Shown here one piece after another: positions 1 to 5,376 of a stretch of DNA of 5,429 nt (within the stretch, counting starts at the first letter, position 1; each line of letters begins with the position of its first letter). Location: contig CAJGDQ010000074.1 in NCBI GenBank assembly GCA_904502215.1, positions 1-5,429 on the forward strand, read 5' to 3'. Under the pieces are notes generated by a model. It had not been told where the DNA came from and made no database searches. It saw nothing but the letters and a program-made list of their open reading frames with translations. The stretch comes from Clostridiaceae bacterium (GTDB lineage: Bacteria > Bacillota > Clostridia > Oscillospirales > Acutalibacteraceae). The position numbers and the translations under genes are program-made.

Positions 1-1922
1 AAGGTTCCAAGCGGAATTTTAACATTTATATTCTTAAGGTTATTTTCAGCCGCTCCCTTAAAGGTGAGATAACTGCCATTTCCCTTTCTCCTATTAGTTG
101 GAACAGGGATAGCTTTTCTTCCCGTTAGATAATCCGAGGTAATCGAATTTTCGCATTTTTTAAGCTCATCAAGGCTTCCCGCAAAAACAACATTACCGCC
201 GTGAATACCCGCTCCGGGACCTATATCAACGATATAATCGGCGGCTCGCATAGTATCCTCATCGTGTTCAACAACGATAACGGTATTACCTAAATCACGA
301 AGTCTTTTAAGGGTTGCAATAAGCCTTTCATTATCCCTTTGATGAAGTCCAATACTCGGCTCATCAAGAATATAAAGCACTCCCATAAGGGAAGAGCCTA
401 TTTGGGTTGCAAGCCTTATTCTCTGACTTTCACCGCCTGAAAGAGTTCCTGAAGAGCGAGATAAATCAAGATATTCAAGTCCAACACTTTGTAAAAAAGT
501 AAGCCTTTCCTTAATCTCTTTCAAGATAGGCTTAGCTATCATAGAATCCCTTTGAGAAAATTCAAGAGTGTTTATAAATTCCAATTCCTTTGCTACCGAC
601 ATATCGCAAAACTCTTTGATATTCTTGCCGCCAACAGTAACAGCTAAATACTCAGCCTTAAGTCTTGCGCCCTTACAATCGGGGCAAGCGCTCTCGGTCA
701 TATAGCTTTCAATATCATTTCTTGAATAATCGCTTGTTGTTTCCTTATAGCGCCTTTCAAGGTTATTGATAACTCCTTCAAAGGCTGCATAATAGGTGCC
801 GCCACCATACATAGAATTGCGAACAAGCTTGATTTTTTCTTCGCCCGTTCCATAAAGAACCTTCATCTTAGCCTTTTCGGGCAAATCCTTCCAAGGAGTG
901 TTTACATCAAAGCCATAATGCTCAGCAATTCCTTTGTAATACATTTCAGCAATACTGCTCGAATCGGGATTAAACCAGGTATTAACTCCCCAACCCGAAG
1001 CCCTGATACAACCCTCAAGCAAGCTTTTTTCTTCATCACTTATAATTAGTCTTGGGTCTATCTTCATAAAAACACCGATACCTGTGCAGGTTGGACAAGC
1101 GCCCATCGGATTATTGAAGGAAAACATAGTTGGAGTAAGCTCGGGGATGCTTATGCCGTGTTCATCACAGGCATAGCTTTGGGAAAACTGAAGCTCCTCC
1201 CCATCAACAACAGCAACCGCAACCAAACCGCCTGACAAAGCTACCGCCGTTTCGATACTATCAGCAAGTCTTGAACGAACTTCATCTTTTATAACAAGGC
1301 GGTCAACTATAACCTCGATTATATGCTTTTTGTTTTTATCAAGCTTAATTTCTTCCGAAAGGTCATAGATATTTCCATCTATTCTAACCCTAACATAGCC
1401 CGATTTTCTCGCATTCTCAAGTTCCTTAGCGTGCTCACCTTTTCTTCCTTTAACAACGGGAGAAAGAACCTGAATTTTGCTACCCATCGGAAGCTTCATA
1501 ACCGTATCAACAATTTGGTCGGTTGTTTGCTGACTTATTTCCTTTCCGCAAACAGGACAATGAGGCACACCAACCCTTGCATATAAAAGACGGAGATAAT
1601 CATATATTTCGGTAACCGTTCCAACGGTTGAACGAGGGTTTTTAGAGGTTGTTTTTTGGTCTATGGATATAGCGGGAGAAAGCCCCTCAATGCTATCAAC
1701 ATCGGGCTTTTCCATTTGTCCCAAAAACTGACGGGCATAGGAAGAAAGCGATTCAACATATCTTCTTTGACCCTCGGCATATATAGTATCAAAAGCCAAA
1801 GAGGATTTACCGCTTCCCGAAAGTCCTGTGAAAACAACCAGCTTGTCCCTCGGGATTTCGAGATTAACATTTTTAAGGTTATGCTCATTTGCTCCCTTTA
1901 TAATGATTTTATCATTAGCCAT
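1..1922 (-). CDS. uvrA: UvrABC excinuclease subunit A (UvrA), C-terminal part missing at window edge
   Basis: UvrA is the ATP-dependent damage sensor of nucleotide excision repair; as a dimer it scans DNA, loads UvrB on lesions and leaves. The frame is open from the ATG at 1922 to the window edge, giving 640 complete codons of a protein usually about 940 long. Visible in order: N-terminal motif GANEHNL (10-16); Walker A GLSGSGKS (33-40); the conserved stretch 44-105 ending in RSTVGTVTEI; a Cys pair in CPVCG (122-126); the UvrB-binding and DNA-binding insertions; a zinc module C252-x2-H255-x20-C276-x2-C279 around MFSFNNP; a further Cys pair C413/C416 in CPDCKGARL; ABC signature LSGGESQRIRLA (494-505); Walker B with D520-E521; and the H-loop His553. 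The last residues (ENNLKNINVKIPLG) are the start of the second ABC domain, whose Walker A lies outside. The ATG is supported by AGGAG six bases upstream. It follows the MATE gene in an operon. No LexA-type box was seen upstream. Identification is near certain. Confidence 0.98.
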   Translation of the reverse strand, partial: MANDKIIIKGANEHNLKNVNLEIPRDKLVVFTGLSGSGKSSLAFDTIYAEGQRRYVESLSSYARQFLGQMEKPDVDSIEGLSPAISIDQKTTSKNPRSTVGTVTEIYDYLRLLYARVGVPHCPVCGKEISQQTTDQIVDTVMKLPMGSKIQVLSPVVKGRKGEHAKELENARKSGYVRVRIDGNIYDLSEEIKLDKNKKHIIEVIVDRLVIKDEVRSRLADSIETAVALSGGLVAVAVVDGEELQFSQSYACDEHGISIPELTPTMFSFNNPMGACPTCTGIGVFMKIDPRLIISDEEKSLLEGCIRASGWGVNTWFNPDSSSIAEMYYKGIAEHYGFDVNTPWKDLPEKAKMKVLYGTGEEKIKLVRNSMYGGGTYYAAFEGVINNLERRYKETTSDYSRNDIESYMTESACPDCKGARLKAEYLAVTVGGKNIKEFCDMSVAKELEFINTLEFSQRDSMIAKPILKEIKERLTFLQSVGLEYLDLSRSSGTLSGGESQRIRLATQIGSSLMGVLYILDEPSIGLHQRDNERLIATLKRLRDLGNTVIVVEHDEDTMRAADYIVDIGPGAGIHGGNVVFAGSLDELKKCENSITSDYLTGRKAIPVPTNRRKGNGSYLTFKGAAENNLKNINVKIPLGT

Positions 1923-1928
1923 AAATTT

Positions 1929-1933
1929 CTCCT
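1929..1933 (-). promoter_or_regulatory. Ribosome binding site of uvrA, overlapping the MATE stop codon
   Basis: On the minus strand the sequence reads TAGGAGAAATTTATG. AGGAG is a strong Shine-Dalgarno sequence with a six-base spacer to the uvrA ATG, and the TAG at its 5' end is the stop codon of the MATE gene. Ribosomes terminating on the transporter therefore stop on the uvrA initiation site. This fixes the uvrA start and implies translational coupling (inference). Confidence 0.88.
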
Positions 1934-3311
1934 AAACAGTAAGGTTTTCTATCCAAATTCCTTTTTTAACAAAATAATAGCCTATTATATCTTTTATTAT
2001 ATTAACCGCATGGCAAATAGCGAATAGAACTATAATACCAACCGAGGTGAAACGGCTCAAAACAAATGCGGTAGGCACAGCCACCAACCAAGTAAAGCCA
2101 CTATCGAAAATAAAGGTTACTGCCGTTTTTCCACCCGAACGCAATGTGAAATATGATGCATTTGCAAAGGCCTCTATCGGCATTGCGAGTGCAGAAACCT
2201 GCATAAGTCTTGTTGCCAACAAGCGAACTTCATCATTAGTGTTATAAATCAGAGGTATAAACTCAGCGGCAACAACATAAACCGCCGCAATGAAGAAGCC
2301 TAATAAAACCGAGAAGGCTATTGCTCTAACAGCAGTTTTCTTGGCCTCCAAAAGCTCTCCCGAGCCTAACATTTGACCTAAAATTATTCCGATTGCAACT
2401 CCAACCGATAAGAAAGAAACCGAGAAAACATTAAAGAAGGTTTGGCAAATATTATTTGCCGCAACAACCGAAAGTCCCCTTAAAGAATAGCATTGGCTAA
2501 GCATTGCCATACCAGCCGCCCATAAAGTTTCATTAAGCATAAGCGGAAGACCTCGAACTGTTATATCCTTTATAAGTCTTATCGGGATATAAATGCTCTT
2601 AAAGGCTCCAACAATAAATTCGTTTTTCCTGCGGTTAATTATAGTCCACAAAACAACCATTGCAAGCTCGGCAAATCTTGAAATAACGGTTGCTATCGCC
2701 GCTCCTGCAACGCCAAGCTTCGGAAAACCAAGCTTCCCAAAAATCAATAAATAATTAAGAACCAAATTTATAAAAACTGCGATTATGCCGGCAGTCATTG
2801 GTGGCACAGCTTTGCCTGTTTCCCTTAGGGTGCTTGAAAAGCATTGAGCTATTGTATATGGCAAAAGGCCTATAAGCATAATTAGCATATATTCTCTTGC
2901 AAAGCCTAATGATGCCTCAATATCAGCAGCAGTTCCCTCGCCCTTAAGATAAAGACTAATAAGCAGATTTCCGCCAAAAAGAAAAATCAGTATCCCTAAT
3001 AAACAAAGTGCCGAACAAAAAAGAATTTTAAATCTAAAGGTATAGCGAACTCCCTTAGTGTCCCCTTTTCCAAAAAACTGAGCACCAAAAATTCCCGCTC
3101 CCGAAATAGCCCCAAAAATGCAAAGATTGAAAACAAATATCAACTGATTGGTAACGGCAACCCCTGTCATCTCAAGGGTGCCGATTCTTCCAACCATAAC
3201 ATTATCAAGCATATTAACAAAGTTGGTTATTCCGTTTTGAAGCATAATCGGAATTGCTAAAACAAGTAGCCTTTTATAAAAGGCTTTATCGCCAAAATAT
3301 CTTCTAAGCAT
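1932..3311 (-). CDS. MATE family efflux transporter
   Basis: This is an inner-membrane antiporter of the multidrug and toxic compound extrusion family, which exports cationic compounds in exchange for H+ or Na+. The 459-residue product has the usual family length (about 440-460) and is hydrophobic throughout, consistent with 12 membrane segments in two six-helix halves. Family features include the first helix with Pro21 (LAIPIMLQ), the segment LDNVMVGRIG (35-44) and GAQFFGKGD (76-84) in the loop after helix 2. I start it at ATG 3311 because GGAG lies six bases upstream. A longer in-frame reading from TTG 3323 would add four residues, but that codon overlaps the Shine-Dalgarno sequence and has only A/T runs before it. 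Transcription probably begins at the promoter at 3341-3369, and uvrA follows after nine bases. The substrate cannot be read from the sequence. E. coli DinF is a MATE protein in an SOS operon, so a link with DNA damage has precedent, but orthology is not shown here. Confidence 0.95.
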   Translation of the reverse strand: MLRRYFGDKAFYKRLLVLAIPIMLQNGITNFVNMLDNVMVGRIGTLEMTGVAVTNQLIFVFNLCIFGAISGAGIFGAQFFGKGDTKGVRYTFRFKILFCSALCLLGILIFLFGGNLLISLYLKGEGTAADIEASLGFAREYMLIMLIGLLPYTIAQCFSSTLRETGKAVPPMTAGIIAVFINLVLNYLLIFGKLGFPKLGVAGAAIATVISRFAELAMVVLWTIINRRKNEFIVGAFKSIYIPIRLIKDITVRGLPLMLNETLWAAGMAMLSQCYSLRGLSVVAANNICQTFFNVFSVSFLSVGVAIGIILGQMLGSGELLEAKKTAVRAIAFSVLLGFFIAAVYVVAAEFIPLIYNTNDEVRLLATRLMQVSALAMPIEAFANASYFTLRSGGKTAVTFIFDSGFTWLVAVPTAFVLSRFTSVGIIVLFAICHAVNIIKDIIGYYFVKKGIWIENLTV

Positions 3312-3317
3312 TGTATT

Positions 3318-3321
3318 CTCC
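3318..3321 (-). promoter_or_regulatory. Ribosome binding site that decides the MATE start
   Basis: The minus strand reads TTGGAGAATACAATG. GGAG lies six bases before ATG 3311, an ideal distance. The alternative TTG at 3323 shares a G with this site and has no purine-rich element upstream, so the ATG is preferred. Confidence 0.8.
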
Positions 3322-3340
3322 AAAAAAATTATTCCATTCT

Positions 3341-3369
3341 ATTTTACGACAAAATTTTTTTAAAGTAAA
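3341..3369 (-). promoter_or_regulatory. Sigma-A-type promoter for the MATE-uvrA operon
   Basis: On the minus strand, TTTACT (3369-3364, 4 of 6 matches to TTGACA) is followed after exactly 17 bases by TAAAAT (3346-3341, 5 of 6 matches to TATAAT). Transcription would start near 3334 and leave a leader of about 23 bases before ATG 3311. The region is extremely AT-rich, so chance matches are likely, but spacing and position are both right. The -10 element overlaps a Spo0A-box-like sequence. Confidence 0.55.
3342..3354 (-). promoter_or_regulatory. Possible Spo0A box (imperfect) at the MATE-uvrA promoter
   Basis: The minus strand reads TTTTGTCGTAAAA. The core TGTCGTA matches six of seven bases of the Spo0A box TGTCGAA, and the T- and A-rich flanks also agree. 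It overlaps the -10 element of the MATE promoter, a position where a bound protein would be expected to block RNA polymerase (inference). It is the weaker of the two sites. Confidence 0.35.
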
Positions 3370-3434
3370 TACTTATTTATTATTTACTATATATTTATAA
3401 AAACTAATTGACTTTTCGACAAAATTTTCTTAAA
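3343..3434. repeat. 22-bp direct repeat pair flanking the divergent intergenic region
   Basis: Copies at 3343-3364 and 3413-3434 lie in the same orientation, exactly 70 bases apart, and differ at two positions (3346 A against 3416 T; 3359 T against 3429 C). The shared core begins CGACAAAATTTT and ends TTAAA. Each copy overlaps the core promoter of one of the two divergent genes, so the pair may be a regulator binding site rather than a random AT-rich similarity. The CGAC part makes it stand out from the A/T background. Confidence 0.7.
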
Positions 3435-3436
3435 AT
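3408..3436 (+). promoter_or_regulatory. Sigma-A-type promoter for the lipid kinase gene
   Basis: TTGACT (3408-3413, 5 of 6 to consensus) and TAAAAT (3431-3436, 5 of 6) are separated by exactly 17 bases. The expected transcription start is near 3443, giving a leader of about 18 bases to the ATG at 3461. This is the best promoter match in the window. Confidence 0.72.
3413..3424 (-). promoter_or_regulatory. Spo0A box candidate inside the lipid kinase promoter
   Basis: The minus strand reads TTTTGTCGAAAA, which contains a perfect TGTCGAA core (3421-3415) with the T/A flanks typical of 0A boxes, the sites bound by phosphorylated Spo0A, master regulator of sporulation in Bacilli and Clostridia. 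It occupies the end of the -35 element and the spacer of the kinase promoter, which would suit repression. Whether this organism has Spo0A is not visible in the window. Confidence 0.5.
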
Positions 3437-3450
3437 TAAATTTAAAGTGT

Positions 3451-3454
3451 GGTG
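3451..3454 (+). promoter_or_regulatory. Ribosome binding site that decides the lipid kinase start
   Basis: GGTG, complementary to the CACC part of the 16S rRNA tail, lies six bases before ATG 3461. An in-frame GTG at 3449 would lengthen the protein by four residues, but it would have no Shine-Dalgarno sequence and only about six bases of leader from the predicted transcription start. The site is weak compared with those of the neighbouring genes. Confidence 0.55.
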
Positions 3455-3460
3455 CATAAA

Positions 3461-4402
3461 ATGAAACATATATTTATAGTTAATCCCGCAGCAGGAAAGG
3501 AAGATGCAACCGAGTTTGTTAAAGCATCTGTTGAAAAAGCGGGAATTGAAAATTACGAAATTTATAGAACAACCGCCCCCTTATCCGCAACCTCATATAT
3601 CAAAGAGGTTTTAAAAGACGAAGAGCAAGAATATAGGTTTTATTCTTGCGGAGGCGATGGCACCTTAAACGAGGTTGTTAATGGTGTTATAGGCTTTGAT
3701 AACGCAAGCGTTACCGTTTTCCCCTGCGGCAGCGGAAACGATTTTATTAAATATTATGGCTCAGCCGAGGATTTTTCGGATATAAAAGCTTTAACAACTG
3801 CCAAAAATCATAAAATTGATGCCTTAAAGGTTTGCGGAAAATATGCTATAAATGCCGTTCATTTCGGATTTGATACAGTAGTGCTCAGAACTATGCTCAA
3901 GGTTCGCAGAAAGTTTTTAATCGGCGGCAGCAACGCCTATACAACAGGTGTTGTTACAGGGCTATTAAAGGGCATGAAAACCTATTGCAAGCTTATAGCC
4001 GATGGCAAGCGAATCGGCGGGGATAATATGCTTCTTTGCACCCTTTGCAACGGAAGATATGTTGGCGGCTCTTATAAATGCGCTCCAAAATCTCTTGATG
4101 ATGATGGTCTTATCGAGGTTTGCCATGTTAACCCTGTTTCTAGGCTTAAATTTATATCCCTTATTAACGAATATAAAAACGGAACCCACCTTGATAACCC
4201 CAAGTTCGAAAAACTTGTTAATTACGTAAGGGCTAAAAAGATAAAGCTTGAGGCCGATGATAATTTTTATATTTCTATTGATGGGGAGCTTGAAAAAATC
4301 GCTAAGTGCACAGTTGAAATAGCCGAAAAAGCACTGAATTTTGCAGTTCCCGAAAAGCTTTTCAACAAACTAAACATAAAAGAAACCGCCGATATAATTT
4401 AA
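3461..4402 (+). CDS. Soluble diacylglycerol kinase family lipid kinase (YegS/DgkB-like)
   Basis: The protein should phosphorylate a lipid, most likely diacylglycerol to phosphatidic acid, using ATP at the cytoplasmic face of the membrane, which returns diacylglycerol to phospholipid synthesis. From ATG 3461 it has 313 residues, the usual family length of about 300. Visible: the N-terminal FIVNPAAGK (5-13); the nucleotide-binding GGDGTLNEVVNG (64-75); the second glycine-rich motif PCGSGNDF (88-95), both diagnostic of the DAGK catalytic domain; and near the C terminus the DGE motif (274-276), whose Glu is the proposed catalytic base in bacterial DgkB. There is no signal peptide or membrane segment, unlike the small integral DgkA. 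The start at 3461 matches the family's usual beginning just before the first strand. It is transcribed alone, divergent from the MATE gene and convergent with the peptidase, and its last codons lie in a terminator-like hairpin. The exact lipid (diacylglycerol, sphingosine-like or undecaprenol-type) cannot be told from sequence alone. Confidence 0.93.
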   Translation: MKHIFIVNPAAGKEDATEFVKASVEKAGIENYEIYRTTAPLSATSYIKEVLKDEEQEYRFYSCGGDGTLNEVVNGVIGFDNASVTVFPCGSGNDFIKYYGSAEDFSDIKALTTAKNHKIDALKVCGKYAINAVHFGFDTVVLRTMLKVRRKFLIGGSNAYTTGVVTGLLKGMKTYCKLIADGKRIGGDNMLLCTLCNGRYVGGSYKCAPKSLDDDGLIEVCHVNPVSRLKFISLINEYKNGTHLDNPKFEKLVNYVRAKKIKLEADDNFYISIDGELEKIAKCTVEIAEKALNFAVPEKLFNKLNIKETADII

Positions 4403-4411
4403 TATCGGCGG
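4386..4411. terminator. Intrinsic terminator hairpin between convergent genes, likely bidirectional
   Basis: CCGCCGATAT (4386-4395) pairs perfectly with ATATCGGCGG (4402-4411) around a six-base loop, giving a 10-bp stem. Read on the minus strand the hairpin comes seven bases after the peptidase stop codon and is followed by GGTTTCTTTTATG, a fair U-tract, so it should terminate the peptidase transcript. Read on the plus strand the following ATTAATTTA is a poor U-tract, so termination of the lipid kinase transcript is less certain. The left arm encodes the last residues of the kinase, and the stop codon 4400-4402 spans the loop and the first base of the right arm. Confidence 0.8.
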
Positions 4412-4417
4412 ATTAAT

Positions 4418-5320
4418 TTACATAATAGTATAAAGTGTTAGCATTTCTCTAACCCTATAATATATCTTCTTTGCATCCTCGGCGGGCAACGGATTTTCGC
4501 CAAGACCTAATTCAACCGTAAAACCAGGGCGGTTAAATTCTTCAATAAACCAATCCTTAAAGCCGCCTCCCGTAGCTATTGGCACAGGATAATCAAGAGC
4601 ATATCCCGAAGAGGTTGCCATAATTTCAGCCACTTTTCTGCTTCTGAGAGGCTGTTTTTTGCCATAACTCCAATATATAACCTCACCCTGAGAGTGAAGT
4701 GCTAAAACGTGGCGAATATAGGTAGTGCGGCAAAGCTCGGTAAGACTTAGTGTTTCAGGCTCACTTTCGGGAGAAAAACCACCGAAACGGCTGGGAGAAG
4801 GTCCTAAAATGCCTTCGGCTTTTTCCTTGTCGTGCAATTCTTCCCAACCTGCATTGAAATTATGATTTATATCAACACCACGAAGATTTGCATTCCAATG
4901 TTCAAAATCGTTTTTGCAAAGCTTTTCGATTTTGGGTGCTAAACTGCCACAAGCTTTAGAGCCCATTAAGGATATATCACAACCATCAGGGTTAACGCAA
5001 GGAACGATTATAACCCCTCTTCCGTGAAGTGCTCGGCTAACCTTTAATCCCGCAATATAGCTATCCTTGGTAATAGCTTCCGCCAACTCTTCAAGATACA
5101 TTAAAAGAACGGTTGAGGTTATTCTTTCGCTACCGTGAAAAGCGGCTGTTAATAAACAATACTGTGAAGCTGAGCCTATTTTGAGGGCCGTTATCTCCTT
5201 TCCGCCGCAACTTCTGCCAATTGTTATCTTTTTTATTATACTATATTTTTCGCAAAGAGCGGAAATTAGCTTTTGTCTTTCAAAATAATCGTATTCCTTT
5301 GGTCTTACTATTTTTTCCAA
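4418..5320 (-). CDS. M14 family zinc metallopeptidase, M14C (gamma-D-glutamyl-meso-diaminopimelate peptidase)-like
   Basis: A zinc peptidase of the carboxypeptidase A fold, probably cutting peptidoglycan stem peptides. From TTG 5320 it has 300 residues, all of it peptidase domain. In this numbering the zinc ligands are H62 and E65 (FHGSE) and H209 (LHSQGEVIYW); R147 lies in NLRGVDINHNF; and the catalytic Glu is E270 in FTVELGLGENPLP. The Asn-Arg pair that binds the substrate C-terminal carboxylate in true carboxypeptidases is Asn152-His153 here. Together with LHSQGEVIYW and the VELG..ENPLP ending, this points to the M14C group acting on gamma-D-Glu-meso-DAP bonds. No signal peptide is present, so a cytoplasmic role such as muropeptide recycling, or a role during sporulation, is more likely than secretion. 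A longer frame from GTG 5329 adds three residues, but that codon overlaps the GGAG that serves TTG 5320. The gene converges on the lipid kinase and diverges from the gene at 5377. Family is certain; substrate is inferred. Confidence 0.9.
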   Translation of the reverse strand: MEKIVRPKEYDYFERQKLISALCEKYSIIKKITIGRSCGGKEITALKIGSASQYCLLTAAFHGSERITSTVLLMYLEELAEAITKDSYIAGLKVSRALHGRGVIIVPCVNPDGCDISLMGSKACGSLAPKIEKLCKNDFEHWNANLRGVDINHNFNAGWEELHDKEKAEGILGPSPSRFGGFSPESEPETLSLTELCRTTYIRHVLALHSQGEVIYWSYGKKQPLRSRKVAEIMATSSGYALDYPVPIATGGGFKDWFIEEFNRPGFTVELGLGENPLPAEDAKKIYYRVREMLTLYTIM

Positions 5321-5328
5321 TTTTATCA

Positions 5329-5332
5329 CTCC
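5329..5332 (-). promoter_or_regulatory. Ribosome binding site that decides the M14 peptidase start
   Basis: The minus strand reads GGAGTGATAAAATTG. GGAG with an eight-base spacer points to TTG 5320. GTG 5329 begins with the last base of this GGAG and has only A/T-rich sequence before it. I prefer TTG, but GTG cannot be excluded without N-terminal or ribosome-profiling data. Confidence 0.55.
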
Positions 5333-5363
5333 ATATTTTTATCTATATTCAAGTATATTTTAG

Positions 5364-5368
5364 AGAGG
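5364..5368 (+). promoter_or_regulatory. Ribosome binding site of the gene starting at 5377
   Basis: AGAGG lies eight bases before ATG 5377 in an otherwise A/T-rich leader. It supports the short reading frame at the right edge as a real gene start. A TATATT at 5354-5359 could be a -10 element but leaves too short a leader and has no good -35, so the promoter is unresolved. Confidence 0.65.
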
Positions 5369-5376
5369 ACAAAATA

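Noticed and set aside
1323..1586. Open frame of 87 codons on the plus strand
   Set aside because: It is antisense to well-conserved uvrA coding sequence, has no ribosome binding site and its translation resembles no protein family.
1630..1641. LexA-box-like GAACGAGGGTTT
   Set aside because: It matches only part of the GAAC-N4-GTTC consensus, lies inside the uvrA coding sequence nearly 300 bases past the start codon, and encodes conserved UvrA residues, so an SOS operator here is not supported.
1661..1888. Open frame of 75 codons on the minus strand inside uvrA
   Set aside because: It is a shifted frame of the uvrA N-terminal region, whose correct frame carries the Walker A and the downstream conserved motifs.
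1656..2027. Open frame of 123 codons on the plus strand, spanning the uvrA-MATE junction
   Set aside because: It lies opposite the uvrA N-terminus (including Walker A) and the MATE C-terminus; the composition is what the complement of these genes would give, and no initiation signals are present.
2047..2247. Open frame of 66 codons on the plus strand
   Set aside because: Antisense to the MATE gene and without recognisable features.
3965..4229. Open frames of about 75 codons on both strands inside the lipid kinase gene
   Set aside because: Both are shadows of the kinase frame, which carries the catalytic motifs; neither has a Shine-Dalgarno sequence or protein-like composition.
5330..5376. 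Divergent promoters between the M14 peptidase and the gene at 5377
   Set aside because: Several TATATT, TATACT and TAAAAT sequences could be -10 elements, but none has a convincing -35 at 16-18 bases, so no promoter is annotated.
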